Below are positions 1 through 12,364 of a stretch of DNA of 64,000 nt, in pieces (position 1 is the first letter of the stretch; each line of letters begins with the position of its first letter). This DNA comes from Cladocopium goreaui (lineage: Eukaryota; Sar; Dinophyceae; Suessiales; Symbiodiniaceae). Location: assembly GCA_947184155.2 (NCBI GenBank), contig CAMXCT020002728.1, forward strand, positions 1 to 64,000, given 5' to 3'. A program made the position numbers and the translations under genes. Under the pieces are notes generated by a model. The model did not search any database, was not told the DNA's origin, and saw only the letters and a list, made by a program, of their open reading frames with translations.

Positions 1-985
1 TTTTTCCTCTACGTCACCATTGAAGCAATCGCTTTGTCTTCACTGATGCAGTATGGCCTCCTAGGCACGTCTGCAGAGGGTGATCTGGAAATGATGGGGA
101 TGAATATGGTATAAAGTATAAATGGGATATATAATAGAGTAGTTATATATCAATGAGGAAAATCTATGGTGCTTTCCATAGTCATGGGGGATCACCAAGC
201 TCGCTGCATGTTTTTTTCATGGACCATCTGATTTTTCAATGGATGAGAACTAGGGATGCCCCGATGACTTAGGACACCTCCATTTTTTTCGCCAGTCCGA
301 AAATCGGCGATAATCGGAGAATGGTGAGCATCGGTATATCCCTTTCGATGGCAAATTTAGTAGGTATGATGATAAACCCATGGGTTCAGGAGTATCTATT
401 CTCAAACAAACCCATTTAATGGTCATTTAAATTAGAACATTGATGATCGACCATGAGATCTGGGGGTAATTACTCAAAAATCCCGGACATAGCCTTATGT
501 TGGTACGTCTGAACGACATGCCCCAAGTGGATATTTTAGTTTTTTTTTGCGGTTTTCTTTGAGGTTTCGACCCATGCTTCACTTTGTGGATAGCTTTTGG
601 ATGGACTTGCTTCACCATGGAGAAGCATCATCCAAGACTCATGGTCCATGTTTAGAAATGCTCTGCAGGAAAGAGCTTAGAACAAGATGTTCAACATCAA
701 ACCGGAAGCCCCAAAGACAAAAACCATCGATGGCACAGCGATCTTTTTCACCTCACAATTCCCAGGTTACGCAATTAACGATCGAATTTAGAGTTGCTAC
801 TAAGTGATGCTACCTACAATGACCTACAATTAGCAAGTTTTTCTACCCCATCTAATTGTAGGTATCGCCAATTTCCCTAGTTGACCCACTACCAGCGGCT
901 CATTCCAGTGGCGGCTAATTGTCCGGATTTTTGGGACCGAACAACCGGCACTAGCATTCATTCTTCAGTGTGATTTTTTCAGCTG
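1..985. other. No gene seen; intron or intergenic
   Basis: I see no convincing exon here. Two overlapping short ORFs on opposite strands near 430-805 look like chance openings: composition is mixed, no splice signals frame them and neither resembles a known protein. The sequence turns AT-rich towards the decamer array that follows. Confidence 0.4.
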
Positions 986-989
986 TTAA

Positions 990-3900
990 ATTGTTAAATC
1001 ATATTAAACCATATTAAATTATATTAAACCATATAAAACCATATTAATCCACATGAAACCATATTAAACCATATTAAACCAGATTAAACCATATTAAACC
1101 ATATTAAACCATATTAAATCATATTGAACCACATTAAACCATATTAAATCATATTGAACCACATTAAACCATATTAAACAATATTAAACCATATTAAATC
1201 ATATTGAACCACATTAAACCATATTAAATCATATTAAACCACATTAAACCTTAATAAACCACATTAAACCATATTAAACCACATTAAACCATATTAAACC
1301 ATATTAAACCATATTAAACCATATTAAACCATATTAAATTATATTAAACCATTTGAAACCATGTGAAATTATATTAAACCATATGAAACCATATTAAACA
1401 ATATTAAATTATATAAAACCATATTAAATTATATTAAATCATATTAAACAGTATTAAATTATATTAAACCGTATTGAATTATATTAAACCATATTTAACC
1501 ATATTAAATTATATTAAACCATATTAATTCATATTAAATCATATCAAACCGTACTAAATTATATTAAACAGTATTAAATTATATTAAACCATATTAAACC
1601 ATATTAAATTATATTAAACCATATTAAATCATATTAAATCATATTGAACCATATTAAACCATATTCAATTATATTAAACAATATTAAACCATATTAAACC
1701 ATATGAAACCATATCAAACCATATTCAATTATATTAAACAATATTAAACCATATTAAACCATATGAAACCATATCAAACCATATTCAATTATATTAAACA
1801 ATATTAAACCATATTAATCCACATTAAACCATATTAAATCATATTAAACCATATTAAACCATATTAAACCATATTAAACCACATTAAACCATAATAAACC
1901 ACATTAAACCATATTAAACCACATTAAACCATAATAAACCACATTAAACCATATTAAACCATTTTAAACCATATTAAGCCATATTAAAACATATTAAATT
2001 AAAATATTAAACAATATTAAATCATATTAAATCATATTGAACCATATTGAATCATATGAAACAATATTAAACCATTTTCAATTATATTAAACCACATTAA
2101 ATCATCTTAAATCATATTGAACCATATTAAACCACATTAAACCATATTAAACCATATTCAATCATATCAAACCATATTAAACCATATTAATCCACATTAA
2201 ACCATATTAAATCATATTAAACCATATTAAACCATATTAAACCACATTAAACCATATCAAACCATATTAAACCACATTAAATCATCTTAAATCATATTGA
2301 ACCATATTAAACCATATTAAACCACATTAAATCATCTTAAATCATATTGAACCGTATTAAACCACATTAAACCATTTTAAACCATATTCAATCATATCAA
2401 ACCATATTAAACCATATTAATCCACATTAAACCATATTAAATCATATTAAACCATATTAAACCATATTAAACCATATTAAACCACATTAAACCATAATAA
2501 ACCACATTAAACCATATTAAACCACATTAAACCATAATAAACCATATTAAACCATATTAAACCATTTTAAACCATATCAAACCATATTAAACCACATTAA
2601 ATCATCTTAAATCATATTGAACCATATTAAACCATATTAAACCACATTAAATCATCTTAAATCATATGAAACCATATCAAACCATATTCAATTATATTAA
2701 ACAATATTAAACCATATTAAACCATATGAAACCATATCAAACCATATTCAATTATATTAAACAATATTAAACCATATTAAACCATATTAAACCATATTCA
2801 ATTATATTAAACAATATTAAACCATATTAAACCATATTAAACCATATTCAATTATATTAAACAATATTAAACCATATTAAACCATATTAAACCATATGAA
2901 ACCATATCAAACCATATTCAATTATATTAAACCATATTAAACCATATTAAACCTTATGCAACCATATCAAACCATATTCAATTATATTAAACAATATTAA
3001 ACCATATTAAGCCATATTAAACCATATTCAATTATATTAAACAATATTAAACCATATTAAACCATATTAAACCATATGGAACCATATCAAACCATATTCA
3101 ATTATATTAAACCATATTAAACCATATTAAACCATATTAAACCATATTCAATTATATTAAACAATATTAAACCATATTAAACCATATTCAATTATATTAA
3201 ACAATATTAAACAATATTAAACCATATTAAACCATATTAAACCATATGAAACCATATCAAACCATATTCAATTATATTAAACAATATTAAACCATATTAA
3301 ACCATATGAAACCATATCAAACCATATTCACTTATATTAAACCATATTAAACCATATCAAACCATATTCAATTATATTAAACAATATTAAACCATATTAA
3401 TCCACATTAAACCATATCAAATCATATTCAATTATATTAAACCATATTAAACCATATTAAACCATATGAAACCATATCAAACCATATTCAATTATATTAA
3501 ACAATATTAAACCATATTAAACCATATCAAATCATATTCAATTATATTAAACCATATTAAACCATATTAATCCACATTAAACCATATCAAATCATATTCA
3601 ATTATATTAAACAATATTAAACCATATTAAACCATATGAAACCATATTAAACCATATTCAATTATATTAAACAATATTAAACCATATGAAACCATATTAA
3701 GCCATATTAAACCATATTAAACCATATGAAACCATATCAAACCATATTCAATTATATTAAACAATATTAAACCATATTAAACCATATGAAACCATATCAA
3801 ACCATATTCACTTATATTAAACCATATTAAACCATATGAAACCATATCAAACCATATTCAATTATATTAAGCAATATTAAACCATATTAATCCACATTAA

Positions 3901-6130
3901 ACCATATCAAATCATATTCAATTATATTAAACCATATTAAACCATATTAAACCATATGAAACCATATCAAACCATATTCAATTATATTAAACAATATTAA
4001 ACCATATTAAACCATATCAAATCATATTCAATTATATTAAACCATATTAAACCATATTAATCCACATTAAACCATATCAAATCATATTCAATTATATTAA
4101 ACAATATTAAACCATATTAAACCATATGAAACCATATTAAACCATATTCAATTATATTAAACAATATTAAACCATATGAAACCATATCAAACCATATTCA
4201 ATTATATTAAACCATATTAAACCATATTAAACCATATCAAACCATATTCAATTATATTAAACCATATTAAACCATATGAAACCATATGAAACCATATTCA
4301 ATTATATTAAACCATATTAAACCATATTAAACCATATGAAACCATATCAAACCGTATTCAATTATATTAAACAATATTAAACCATATTAAACCATATTAA
4401 ACCATATTCAATTATATTAAACAATATTAAACCATATTAAACCATATTAAACCATATGAAACCATATCAAACCATATTCAATTATATTAAACCATATTAA
4501 ACCATATTAAACCTTATGCAACCATATCAAACCATATTCAATTATATTAAACAATATTAAACCATATTAAGCCATATTAAACCATATTCAATTATATTAA
4601 ACAATATTAAACCATATTAAACCATATTAAACCATATGGAACCATATCAAACCATATTCAATTATATTAAACCATATTAAACCATATTAAACCATATTAA
4701 ACCATATTCAATTATATTAAACAATATTAAACCATATTAAACCATATTCAATTATATTAAACAATATTAAACAATATTAAACCATATTAAACCATATTAA
4801 ACCATATGAAACCATATCAAACCATATTCATTTATATTAAACAATATTAAACCATATTAAACCATATTAAACCATATTCGATTATATTAAACAATATTAA
4901 ACCATATTAAACCATATTAAACCATATTCAATTATATTAAACAATATTAAACCATATTAAACCATATTAAACCATATGAAACCATATCAAACCATATTCA
5001 ATTATATTAAACCATATTAAACCATATTAAACCATATGAAACCATATCAAACCATATTCAATTATATTAAACAATATTAAACCATATTAAACCATATTAA
5101 ACCATATTCAATTATATTAAACAATATTAAACCATATCAAACCATATTCAATTATATTAAACCATATTAAACCATATTAAACCATATGAAACCATATCAA
5201 ACCATATTCAATTATATTAAACAATATTAAACCATATCAAACCATATTCAATTATATTAAACAATATTAAACCATATTAAACCATATTAAACCATAATAA
5301 ACCACATTAAACCATATTAAACCATATTAAACCACATTAAATCATATTAAACCACATTAAACCATATTAAATCATATTAAATCACATTAAACCATATTAA
5401 ACCATATCAAACCATATTAAACCATATTAAACCACATTAAACCATATTAAATCATATCAAACCATATTAAACCACATTAAACCATATTAAATCATATCAA
5501 ACCATATTAAACCATATTAAACCAAATTAAACCATATTAAACCATATTAAACCATAATAAACCACATTAAACCATATTAAACCATATTAAACCACATTAA
5601 ACCATAATAAACCACATTAAACCATATTAAACCATTTTAAACCATATTAAGCCATATTAAACCATATTAAACCATATGAAACCATATCAAACCATATTCA
5701 ATTATATTAAACAATATTAAACCATATTAAACCACATTAAACCATATTAAATCATATCAAACCATATTAAACCATATTAAACCACATTAAACCATATTAA
5801 ACCATATTAAACCACATTAAACCATATTAAACCATATTAAACCACATTAAACCATATTAAATCACATTAAACCATATTAAACCATATTAAACCATATTAA
5901 ACCATATGAAACCATATTAAACCACATTAAATCATATTAAACCACATTAAACCACATTAAACCACATTAAACCATATTAAATCATATTAAATCATATTAA
6001 ACCACATTAAACCACATTAAACCACATTAAACCATATTAAAGCATATTAAATCATATTAAACCACATTAAACCACATTAAACCATATTGAACCATATCAA
6101 ATCAAATTAAATCATATTAAATCATCTCAA
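990..6130. repeat. 5.1-kb array of a 10-bp AT-rich unit
   Basis: About 510 tandem copies of a decamer with consensus ACCATATTAA and variants such as ACCATATGAA, ACCATATTCA, ATTATATTAA, ACAATATTAA and ACCACATTAA. The phase of 10 is almost never broken. Variants form higher-order blocks: positions 2811-3270 recur at 4371-4830, an offset of exactly 1560 bp, nearly identically, and 3241-3650 recurs at about 3721-4140 with one extra decamer. Stops occur in every frame, so it is non-coding. The 10-bp period equals about one DNA helical turn. Confidence 0.97.
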
Positions 6131-6176
6131 ATTCACCCATGTTTGATGTTTTGAAGAGTTTTTTTTTCTTTTCCAG

Positions 6177-6311
6177 CTAACAACGATGGAATTCAGCCAG
6201 GCCTTGGGGTGCACTATGGCTTGGACCAGTGGGATGAGGCCCAAGATTTTGGCAGATTTCGATGGGTGGAGGAGCTACAGCTACGACAGCTATACGATGA
6301 TATACCCTCTG
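6177..6311 (+). CDS. Candidate internal exon, unknown protein
   Basis: Preceded by a strong acceptor (a T/C tract ending TTTTCCAG at 6171-6176) and followed by GTAAAT at 6312. In phase 2 it encodes 44 residues without a stop, including VHYGLDQWDEAQDFGRFRWV. Composition is charged and Trp/Gln-rich, unlike the surrounding repeats. Its 3' edge is the left tip of a family-A TIR element, so the element supplies the donor. Direct joining to the element's own acceptor meets a stop within three codons, so the next exon is uncertain. I do not recognise the protein. Confidence 0.5.
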
Positions 6312-6417
6312 GTAAATTAACATAGACCCTGAAAGTCACCAATTTTTAATGGAAACTAGTCTTCCAACCCCTATCTGCCAGGGTCTATGTCAATTTACCA
6401 GAGGGTACGTAGAAAAA
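6303..6417. mobile_element. Family-A TIR element (introner-like), copy A1
   Basis: The left end TACCCTCTGGTAAATT and right end AATTTACCAGAGGGTA are inverted copies. With one mismatch the inverted match extends inward through ACATAGACCCTG / CAGGGTCTATGT. GT at 6312-6313 and AG at 6410-6411 sit in the two arms, so the element can be removed as an intron of 100 bp. It directly abuts the candidate exon at 6177-6311. Confidence 0.75.
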
Positions 6418-6515
6418 AAAAACATAAATAGATAGAAAGCACAAATAGATAGGACATATGTGACATATTGATGTCTGGATGGATGGATGTATGGATGGAT
6501 GGATCGATAGATAGA

Positions 6516-6620
6516 TACCCTCTGGTAAACTAAGATAGCTATTGAACATGGCCATTAATAGTGGATTTACCCATTAAAAATGGTGATTTTTCCATAGCTA
6601 TGGTAGTTTACCAGAGGGTA
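6516..6620. mobile_element. Family-A TIR element, copy A2
   Basis: Same tips as A1 (TACCCTCTGGTAAAC ... GTTTACCAGAGGGTA) with the typical interior 'agctattgaa..atggccat..ccattaaaaatggtgatttt'. It is preceded by a (GGAT)n and GATA microsatellite, not by a coding-looking stretch, so this copy is probably intronic. Confidence 0.75.
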
Positions 6621-6769
6621 TATGGAGGTTTCCTAAGTCCGTTGAAAAGCCATCCAGCGAGGGGGTCCCTCACACAACGGTCACCTCCTTGGGCCCAGGA
6701 ACTCAATCGGACGGCGTGGGGAGGCTCAACGCGCGGTAGGATGTTTCATGGGATTTAATGGAAATACTA

Positions 6770-6804
6770 ATATAATATATATATAATATAGAGTATTATA
6801 TATA

Positions 6805-6837
<33 letters not shown>

Positions 6838-6952
6838 ATACATATATACATATATACATATATACATATATACATATACACATATACATATATATATATA
6901 CATATATATATATTTATACACATACATATTTGTATATACATATGTATGTGTA
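6770..6952. repeat. (TATACA)n/(TA)n microsatellite
   Basis: An alternating purine-pyrimidine run dominated by TATACA and CATATA. The opposite strand is open (Tyr/Ile/Met/Cys repeats), which is an artefact of the six-base period. Confidence 0.9.
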
Positions 6953-7017
6953 ATGGGATATCTTACCAACTTACCCGCTGGTAATCAAACATGACTAGCT
7001 GGGAACTTTTCCACGAG

Positions 7018-7095
7018 GGATTTTGATGTCCCATGGTTCGATCTACAGCAGCTGGGACGTCGTTGTTCCACCGTCTTCCAAGGATTCGGCGCAAG
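7018..7095 (+). CDS. Candidate exon, unknown protein
   Basis: Bounded by CCACGAG on the left and a GTACAG donor at 7096. Two frames are open: one gives a Ser/Val-rich peptide (SHGSIYSSWDVVVPPSSKDS), the other FDVPWFDLQQLGRRCSTVFQ. I cannot choose between them. The open region may continue to about 7208 without splicing. No family recognised. Confidence 0.3.
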
Positions 7096-7509
7096 GTACA
7101 GAGTGGCATCCGCAGCAAATTCATGGACGATGCGTGGATCCCCTGACCGTGGAAAGTGGTGACCGTGGTGACCTGGGGATGTGGCATGGGCAGCACCAAA
7201 AAAACTGACATCTGGCAGTGTGTCAAAACCAATAGTACCCCTTTTTTGTTCACATCAAAATAGCTGGGATTTATGGATGTGAATAACCCACTAAAAATGG
7301 TATGTATAGGTATTGATCCATAGCCATCTGACAACACTGCCAACACATGTGATGGGTCTGATGGGATGTTCATCCATAGCCAAATCACTGCTACATCAAT
7401 GCCAATTCACTGCACGAGTTGCTCGGATTTCAGGCAGCAACGAAAAAGAACTCTGGAGTCGATTCCCTTCAAAATTGCTGGTAATTCAAACTAAAACTAC
7501 AGGAACTAA

Positions 7510-7545
7510 CATCAACAACATCAACAACATCAACAACATCAACAA
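7510..7545. repeat. (CATCAACAA)n minisatellite
   Basis: Four tandem copies of a 9-bp unit, readable as Asn-Ile-Asn on the + strand and Val-Val-Asp on the - strand. Confidence 0.9.
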
Positions 7546-7911
7546 TTGACTGTGCACACCTGTTGCTCTGCTGGGATGTGGATGCCCGCATCCAGTTTTG
7601 TCGTTCACAGAATTCCAAAGCGTACGAACTGGGCAGTGAGATGGTCAGGGTGGGTAGTCCAGTTTCGAAAAATCTCACTTTCTCATACTTTCTCAGTTAT
7701 CATTTTATTCCATTTTTTGTCAAAATTTCCCATTTCCAATTTTTTCCAATTTGATTCCAGTTTCATCCACTTTTCCAACATGTTTTTTGGGTCCGTTGCA
7801 CAAGGCGCAACTTCCGTTGAGCCAGGGGAATCACGTAGGCCGGTGGCAACAGGTGGAGGAAGCTAACACCAACAGATGAAGTGTGCAAGTTTGGATAGTT
7901 TAATCATCATT

Positions 7912-8020
7912 TACCCGGCCTGGTAAACATACAAAAAACTATGAGAAACCACCCTTTCCAATGGGTAAATCAACCATAAATAGACCATGTTCAATAGCTA
8001 TGTTAGTTTATTGGAGGGTA
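7912..8020. mobile_element. Degenerate family-A TIR element, copy A3
   Basis: The left end TACCCGGCCTGGTAAAC and right end AGTTTATTGGAGGGTA are mutated versions of the family-A tips. The interior (caatgggtaaatcaac..ataaatagaccatgttcaatagctatg) matches copies A2, A4 and A7. The terminal CAG acceptor is lost (ATTGG), so it could not act as an intron alone. Confidence 0.6.
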
Positions 8021-8103
8021 ATGGCTTAATCCATTGTTAACTTAATTTGGGTATAATGTTGGTAAAGCAATGTCAGAAGCAAGAAAATGGAGTATCCATA
8101 GCC

Positions 8104-8207
8104 GCTATGGTAAACTAACAGTTTTGCCAGGGAAAATCACCATTTTTGAGTAGGTAAATCATCGAACTAAATGGGTCATTGTCGCTATGTTAGTTTACCG
8201 GTGGGTA
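8104..8207. mobile_element. Degenerate family-A-like element
   Basis: TATGGTAAACTAACAG on the left and TAGTTTACCGGTGGGTA on the right are eroded family-A tips. The interior again has 'atcaccattttt..aggtaaatcatcg' and 'gctatgttag'. Boundaries are approximate. Confidence 0.45.
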
Positions 8208-8533
8208 ATCCATGATTTTGAATATAAGCAGTTTCACCCAAGCAATTTGATGAACCAGATTGAGATGTTTGGGTTGATGTGTAAAACACATTTCCTGACA
8301 AAGTTGAAGAGCGGCAAAAATCCTGCGCAGTTGCAAGCTGAAAAAGTCTTGGACAGCTATGACCAGCCATTTGTGGTGACAAGGCCCAGCATTTTTGTTT
8401 CGTATATACCAAATCCACGAGTTCATCATCATTTTCCCTATTTTCCCTATTAAAACATTGCCACTTTAAGGGCTTATCCTCGATTCTCAGATGCCTCAAA
8501 TAATCCCAAATATCTCTGGTTCATTCATGGTCG

Positions 8534-8662
8534 AAGATATATATATATATACATACATATATATATATACATATATATATATACATACATATATATACAT
8601 ATATACACATATATATATTATATATATATATTATATAATATATATATAATATATATATATAT
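8534..8662. repeat. (TA)n microsatellite
   Basis: An almost pure TA/TATACA run. Confidence 0.9.
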
Positions 8663-8668
8663 GTAATG

Positions 8669-8732
8669 TACACATCCCATTCTATCCCCATTAATTTTTA
8701 TACACATCCCATTCTATCCCCATTAATTTTTA
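8669..8732. repeat. Two tandem copies of a 32-bp unit
   Basis: 8669-8700 and 8701-8732 are identical 32-bp units containing CATCCCATTCTATCCCCATT. No ORF spans them. Confidence 0.9.
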
Positions 8733-9030
8733 TCCTACATCCCTTGGCGATGTTAGGATCTGTGGCTTTGTGTGGGCCATGGATCCACTGGGACGAACCA
8801 CCGCCATGATGCGCATGATGCGCTGAAAAATCCACCAGGTGGTTTTTGTTTGTTTTTTTTCCCATGAAAAACCATCATTTCCCCATAAAAATATCACAAT
8901 CCCCCAATCCTATCCCAATCCTATCCCCCATATTTTTGATTCAATCTGGTGATTTCTCAGCATTTTTCATGGTCAAAATCGGTCATTTTACACCCAGAAA
9001 ATTGTTGGTTGAATCAAGTTGAATCCCAAG

Positions 9031-9188
9031 ATCCGGCAGGTCAGCTGTCTGCCTACGGCACAGTCCATGGTTATGGCCCAGCCTATTCGTCCTATCGAAA
9101 GGATGGCCCGTGGTGTTTGGATGGCCGGGGAATCCTCATCAAACATGGAGCTTCTAATGGGAAGATCATAGGAAGATGTCGGGAATAG
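9031..9188 (+). CDS. Candidate exon, unknown protein
   Basis: Begins after AATCCCAAG and remains open to a stop at 9186-9188. The most protein-like frame includes AGQLSAYGTVHGYGPAYSSY, rich in Gly/Tyr/Ser. A second frame (IRQVSCLPTAQSMVMAQP) is also open for most of the length. The donor, if there is one before the stop, is not obvious. Confidence 0.3.
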
Positions 9189-9303
9189 ATGGGAAAATAT
9201 GGGAAGACCCGCTATTTTGATAGGCATTTAGCTGCTAAAGATGGTGTTTTGACGCCATGTTAAATGATCAGAGGGGTACCTAATTTTGACCCGTGTCCGA
9301 CAG

Positions 9304-9405
9304 CTTGATGCTTTGAAGGAGTCGGCAGCGGACTACAGCATGCCGTCTACCAGATACGAGGCCCCACTGGGCGTGGCTGAGCCAAAATGGATAGACCCAG
9401 AATGA
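9304..9405 (+). CDS. Candidate 3'-terminal exon, unknown protein
   Basis: After CCGTGTCCGACAG the + strand reads 33 codons to TGA: ALKESAADYSMPSTRYEAPL followed by GVAEPKWIDPE. Composition is clearly protein-like. A second overlapping frame continues beyond 9405 (9387-9650, an acidic run EMEEEEDEAEAMD near 9560), so the true frame or splice may differ. Confidence 0.4.
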   Translation, partial: LDALKESAADYSMPSTRYEAPLGVAEPKWIDPE

Positions 9406-10267
9406 TCGACCCCATCGAGGATCATCAAGGAAATAGCGGCAATAACGAACCATTTGCGCACAGAACATCATGGTGTCAGAACGCGCAGCATTTGAAGGAG
9501 CCTCCGATGCAACCTCTTGGATCCCCTTATTGGGGTCACCGTAGCATTACCAGCCAGGTAGAGATGGAAGAAGAAGAGGATGAGGCAGAGGCAATGGATA
9601 CTGCTGGCTGGACCTGTTCGCTGGTCGATGTTTTTTCCCCTGTTTGTTTTTGGATATTTTACCATCAAAAAAAAGAAGGGTTCCAATGGACATTTCCCTT
9701 GAGCCAATTCTATTTGACATGGCACTTGTTTGAATGGAGGCAAACTGCTGGAAAAAAATTGAACGAACGATATAGTCGGCAAACTTAGCCGGCTACGGAT
9801 TCTAAAACTCAGGAAACTATCTACCTCTCGTGGTCCGTGCTCATTTGTGCATCAAAACTGGAGGCCACCCTTTTTTTAAGGCACCAGAAAGGCACACCAC
9901 CAGGACCCCAAATTCTACAATCCATGAAAACAATTGTGACTGTGTAAACATATGGTATATTGACATATGAATTCTACCTTGGGTGGTAGAAACATGGCCC
10001 ACAAAAGTGGGCTTTTGGGTTTTTGGTCTGTTGCTCCACCAATCTTTTCCACTTGCAAAAAACATATGTGTGTTTGGACGTATTTTGTTCAAAAAACACA
10101 CACTCCCCGACATCCCTTGATTAAAACGATTGTTTGCTTCATTCCCCTTGGTGAAATCCTGGTGTTGTTGATGAACTTCTTTTTCCCTGGCCAAATTGCG
10201 TTCTTTATCCATAAATTCTGTCAGTAAACTCCCATAAACTCCCCATTGTCATGGTGAACACATCCAG

Positions 10268-10325
10268 GTGGTGCGTCAGCTGGCTGAGAAGCTGTCTCAA
10301 GAGGAATCACCTGAGGCACCGGAAA
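10268..10325 (+). CDS. Candidate short internal exon
   Basis: Acceptor AACACATCCAG and donor GTGAGC (10326-10331) frame 58 bp encoding VVRQLAEKLSQEESPEAPE, a helix-like acidic segment. The donor matches the consensus, the frame is open and codon use is regular, making this one of the cleaner short exons. Confidence 0.5.
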
Positions 10326-10377
10326 GTGAGCTGTATACTACACATATTTTACCGCTAAATATTACTGTACAGGATGT

Positions 10378-10552
10378 ATAATGATGTATGTATATATATA
10401 TATGAATATATGATATATATATAATATGATATCACATATATATATATATACATGTTTATAATATTTTATGTAAATAAATAAATAAATATATATATATATA
10501 TTAGTACATACACATATTTCTGTACTTATTGCTATACATACAAATGTATTTG
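10378..10552. repeat. AT microsatellite
   Basis: TA, TATATG and AAATA repeats. The antisense Tyr/Ile-rich ORF is a repeat artefact. Confidence 0.85.
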
Positions 10553-10946
10553 TATATAGTTTAGTGACGCAGGGTACCAAATAAAACATTGCACCTTGAC
10601 AATTGATGTAATAAACAATTTGCTATCGTAAATGAATAGGTAATCGAACTAAATGGGCCACGGCAAACTGTGAAATTTCGAACAGTCTTCACGCCCACAA
10701 TATTTTCTGGATGAATTAATAATAATGATTACCCCATGTCATGACGTCACTGGAGTGATGGTTAGATTGCGGGGAATCATCTTCCAATAGCCCAACATTT
10801 AATCTATTTGTACAGCTTAGTGATGCTTAGTGAATGAATTATTACAATTTAGCCAGAATCCACTGTTTCAGTCCATATCACTTGTTATTTTGTTGGTGAT
10901 ATCTCTCCTATATCCCGATCATATCCACCATTTGCGATGGTTACAG

Positions 10947-11019
10947 ATCCATGCTACATACATGCGCCTATTCCGATGTGCATCACCAGGCAATCCTGGA
11001 CCGGGCCTTTTTCGAGTGA
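10947..11019 (+). CDS. Candidate exon with stop
   Basis: Follows GATGGTTACAG and reads 23 residues (SMLHTCAYSDVHHQAILDRA then FFE) to TGA. A second frame is open past 11040. No family recognised. Confidence 0.3.
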
Positions 11020-11165
11020 ACCATCCCCGACGGTCTATGATTGGCTTCTAACTATCTTCTGGTCAGATTTGGTTCAGTTATAGGCACCATTTGGGATATC
11101 ATGAACCACAGACCGAGCAAAAAGGGCTGGGATTTCAACCTCACATGGAGATTTCCTATTGGCAG

Positions 11166-11417
11166 CGTATGTTCTGCACATTCTCAGACTCTCAAACTTG
11201 CAGCTGGCGTACTGGGCGGCACCGCGACTGTCAAAAGGGGCGAGCGAGACGTTACGTCGCGGCATCCCGAAGGGCCGGCGTCACCGTTGAGTGTGGCAGC
11301 ATCCTTTCTCAAGCTTCCAGCGTAGCCCTCGCTGTTCATCAAAATCGATCGTTCCATGATGTTAGGGTTCTTGATCCAGGGATGTTAGCTGTTAATGAAT
11401 TTAATGAAATCTGTTAG
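11166..11417 (+). CDS. Candidate terminal exon, Arg/Ser-rich protein
   Basis: After CCTATTGGCAG, 83 codons are open to TAG: RMFCTFSDSQTCSWRTGRHR onwards, then a basic stretch (CQKGRARRYVAASRRAG) and a less basic tail ending LAVNEFNEIC. GC content rises well above the flanks. An alternative frame is open to 11325. No domain recognised. Confidence 0.35.
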   Translation, partial: RMFCTFSDSQTCSWRTGRHRDCQKGRARRYVAASRRAGVTVECGSILSQASSVALAVHQNRSFHDVRVLDPGMLAVNEFNEIC

Positions 11418-11951
11418 CATTCACATGGTCACCATAGTCACATGATTTTTTTTTCGGGATGCGATGGTCAGAAAAACCAGAGATGTTTTCATGTTGTTTT
11501 CCAATGTTGGATCTTGGGTGATGTTTACCCATTAAGGGCGACCCAAGGAAAACACAAACCGAATCCCTTGATCAGGACAGCCCCCCCAGCCGTCGGGCCG
11601 AATCATGGCTTCATGAGCTCAAGCCATGCGGTGTATCCAAAGGCAGCTGATCCTCGGAAGCTTGGGCTGAAAAAGGTGGAGAGAAGATGCACATAGATGA
11701 TTCATAGATGCACTTTTTCAAGATTTTTCAGATGCTTAGTCTTGTCCCCAAGCGCCAAGCGTTGCGGTGTTGTCGGATTTTTGTGGCCAGGAGGTTCATA
11801 TCTAGTCTGCAAATTGTCCTTTTAGAAAATAAATTGGGTCTAATATCATCAAACATCAGAGTTTTTGATATCACCTTGCCAGGCAAAAGGTATTTTTGCG
11901 ATCTGAATCCTTTTTGAATTCTCCATTTGGGATGTTTTTCTTTCCCTTAAG

Positions 11952-11993
11952 TCCCCACCATCGGGCTGTTTGCCATCAAGGTCGGAGCCCCTG
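11952..11993 (+). CDS. Candidate micro-exon
   Basis: CTTTCCCTTAAG acceptor, 42 bp, GTGAGG donor at 11994. In phase 2 it encodes PTIGLFAIKVGAPG. The flanks are AT-rich and the splice signals on both sides are strong. The identity of the protein is unknown. Confidence 0.45.
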
Positions 11994-12226
11994 GTGAGGG
12001 TAGAGGCGGCTCGGGAGCTAGTTCAACGTTAGTTTACCATACAGATATCATACAGGATGGGCCCCCCAGTCGAGCTCGCAGTTGGTTGATGTTTGTGGCT
12101 GAATTAACTCTGGTTTATGGATGTTTATGGTAGATATAAGTTGATATAACTGATGACATGCAGGAACAGTTGAGTCAAATTTGATTCATTTGATTTCCTT
12201 CCGCTGCCGTTGTTTCTCATAGGCCT

Positions 12227-12337
12227 TGAGTCATCCTGGCGCGCATCCATGTCAAGATCAGTGCGTTGCACTGCGGCCTTCATTGGCACCATCTGATCCT
12301 TTGGATTGGCGATTTCTTAATAAACCTCACCCCGACA
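12227..12337 (+). repeat. 5' LTR (111 bp)
   Basis: Begins TGAGTCATCCTGGCG and ends CCTCACCCCGACA. It differs from the 3' copy at three positions (A/G at 'GCGCATCC', G/A at 'CAAGATC', A/G at 'GGCGATTTC'). It contains AATAAA-like TTAATAAACC near the 3' end, a possible polyadenylation context. It is very short for an LTR. Confidence 0.85.
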
Positions 12338-12338
12338 G

Positions 12339-12350
12339 TGGTGAGCGGAG
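12339..12350 (+). promoter_or_regulatory. Possible tRNA primer-binding site
   Basis: TGGTGAGCGGAG starts one base after the 5' LTR. Primer-binding sites of LTR elements start TGG, complementary to a tRNA 3' CCA. Copia-type sites often read TGGTATCAGAGC, to which this has only partial similarity. Confidence 0.35.
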
Positions 12351-12364
12351 CGTGGTTGCGACAG

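Noticed and set aside
990..6130. CRISPR array
   Set aside because: The repeat is a continuous 10-bp tandem array with no unique spacers.
6963..7388. 141-codon minus-strand ORF
   Set aside because: Irregular composition and no splice or start support; the plus strand has a better-framed candidate exon in the same place.
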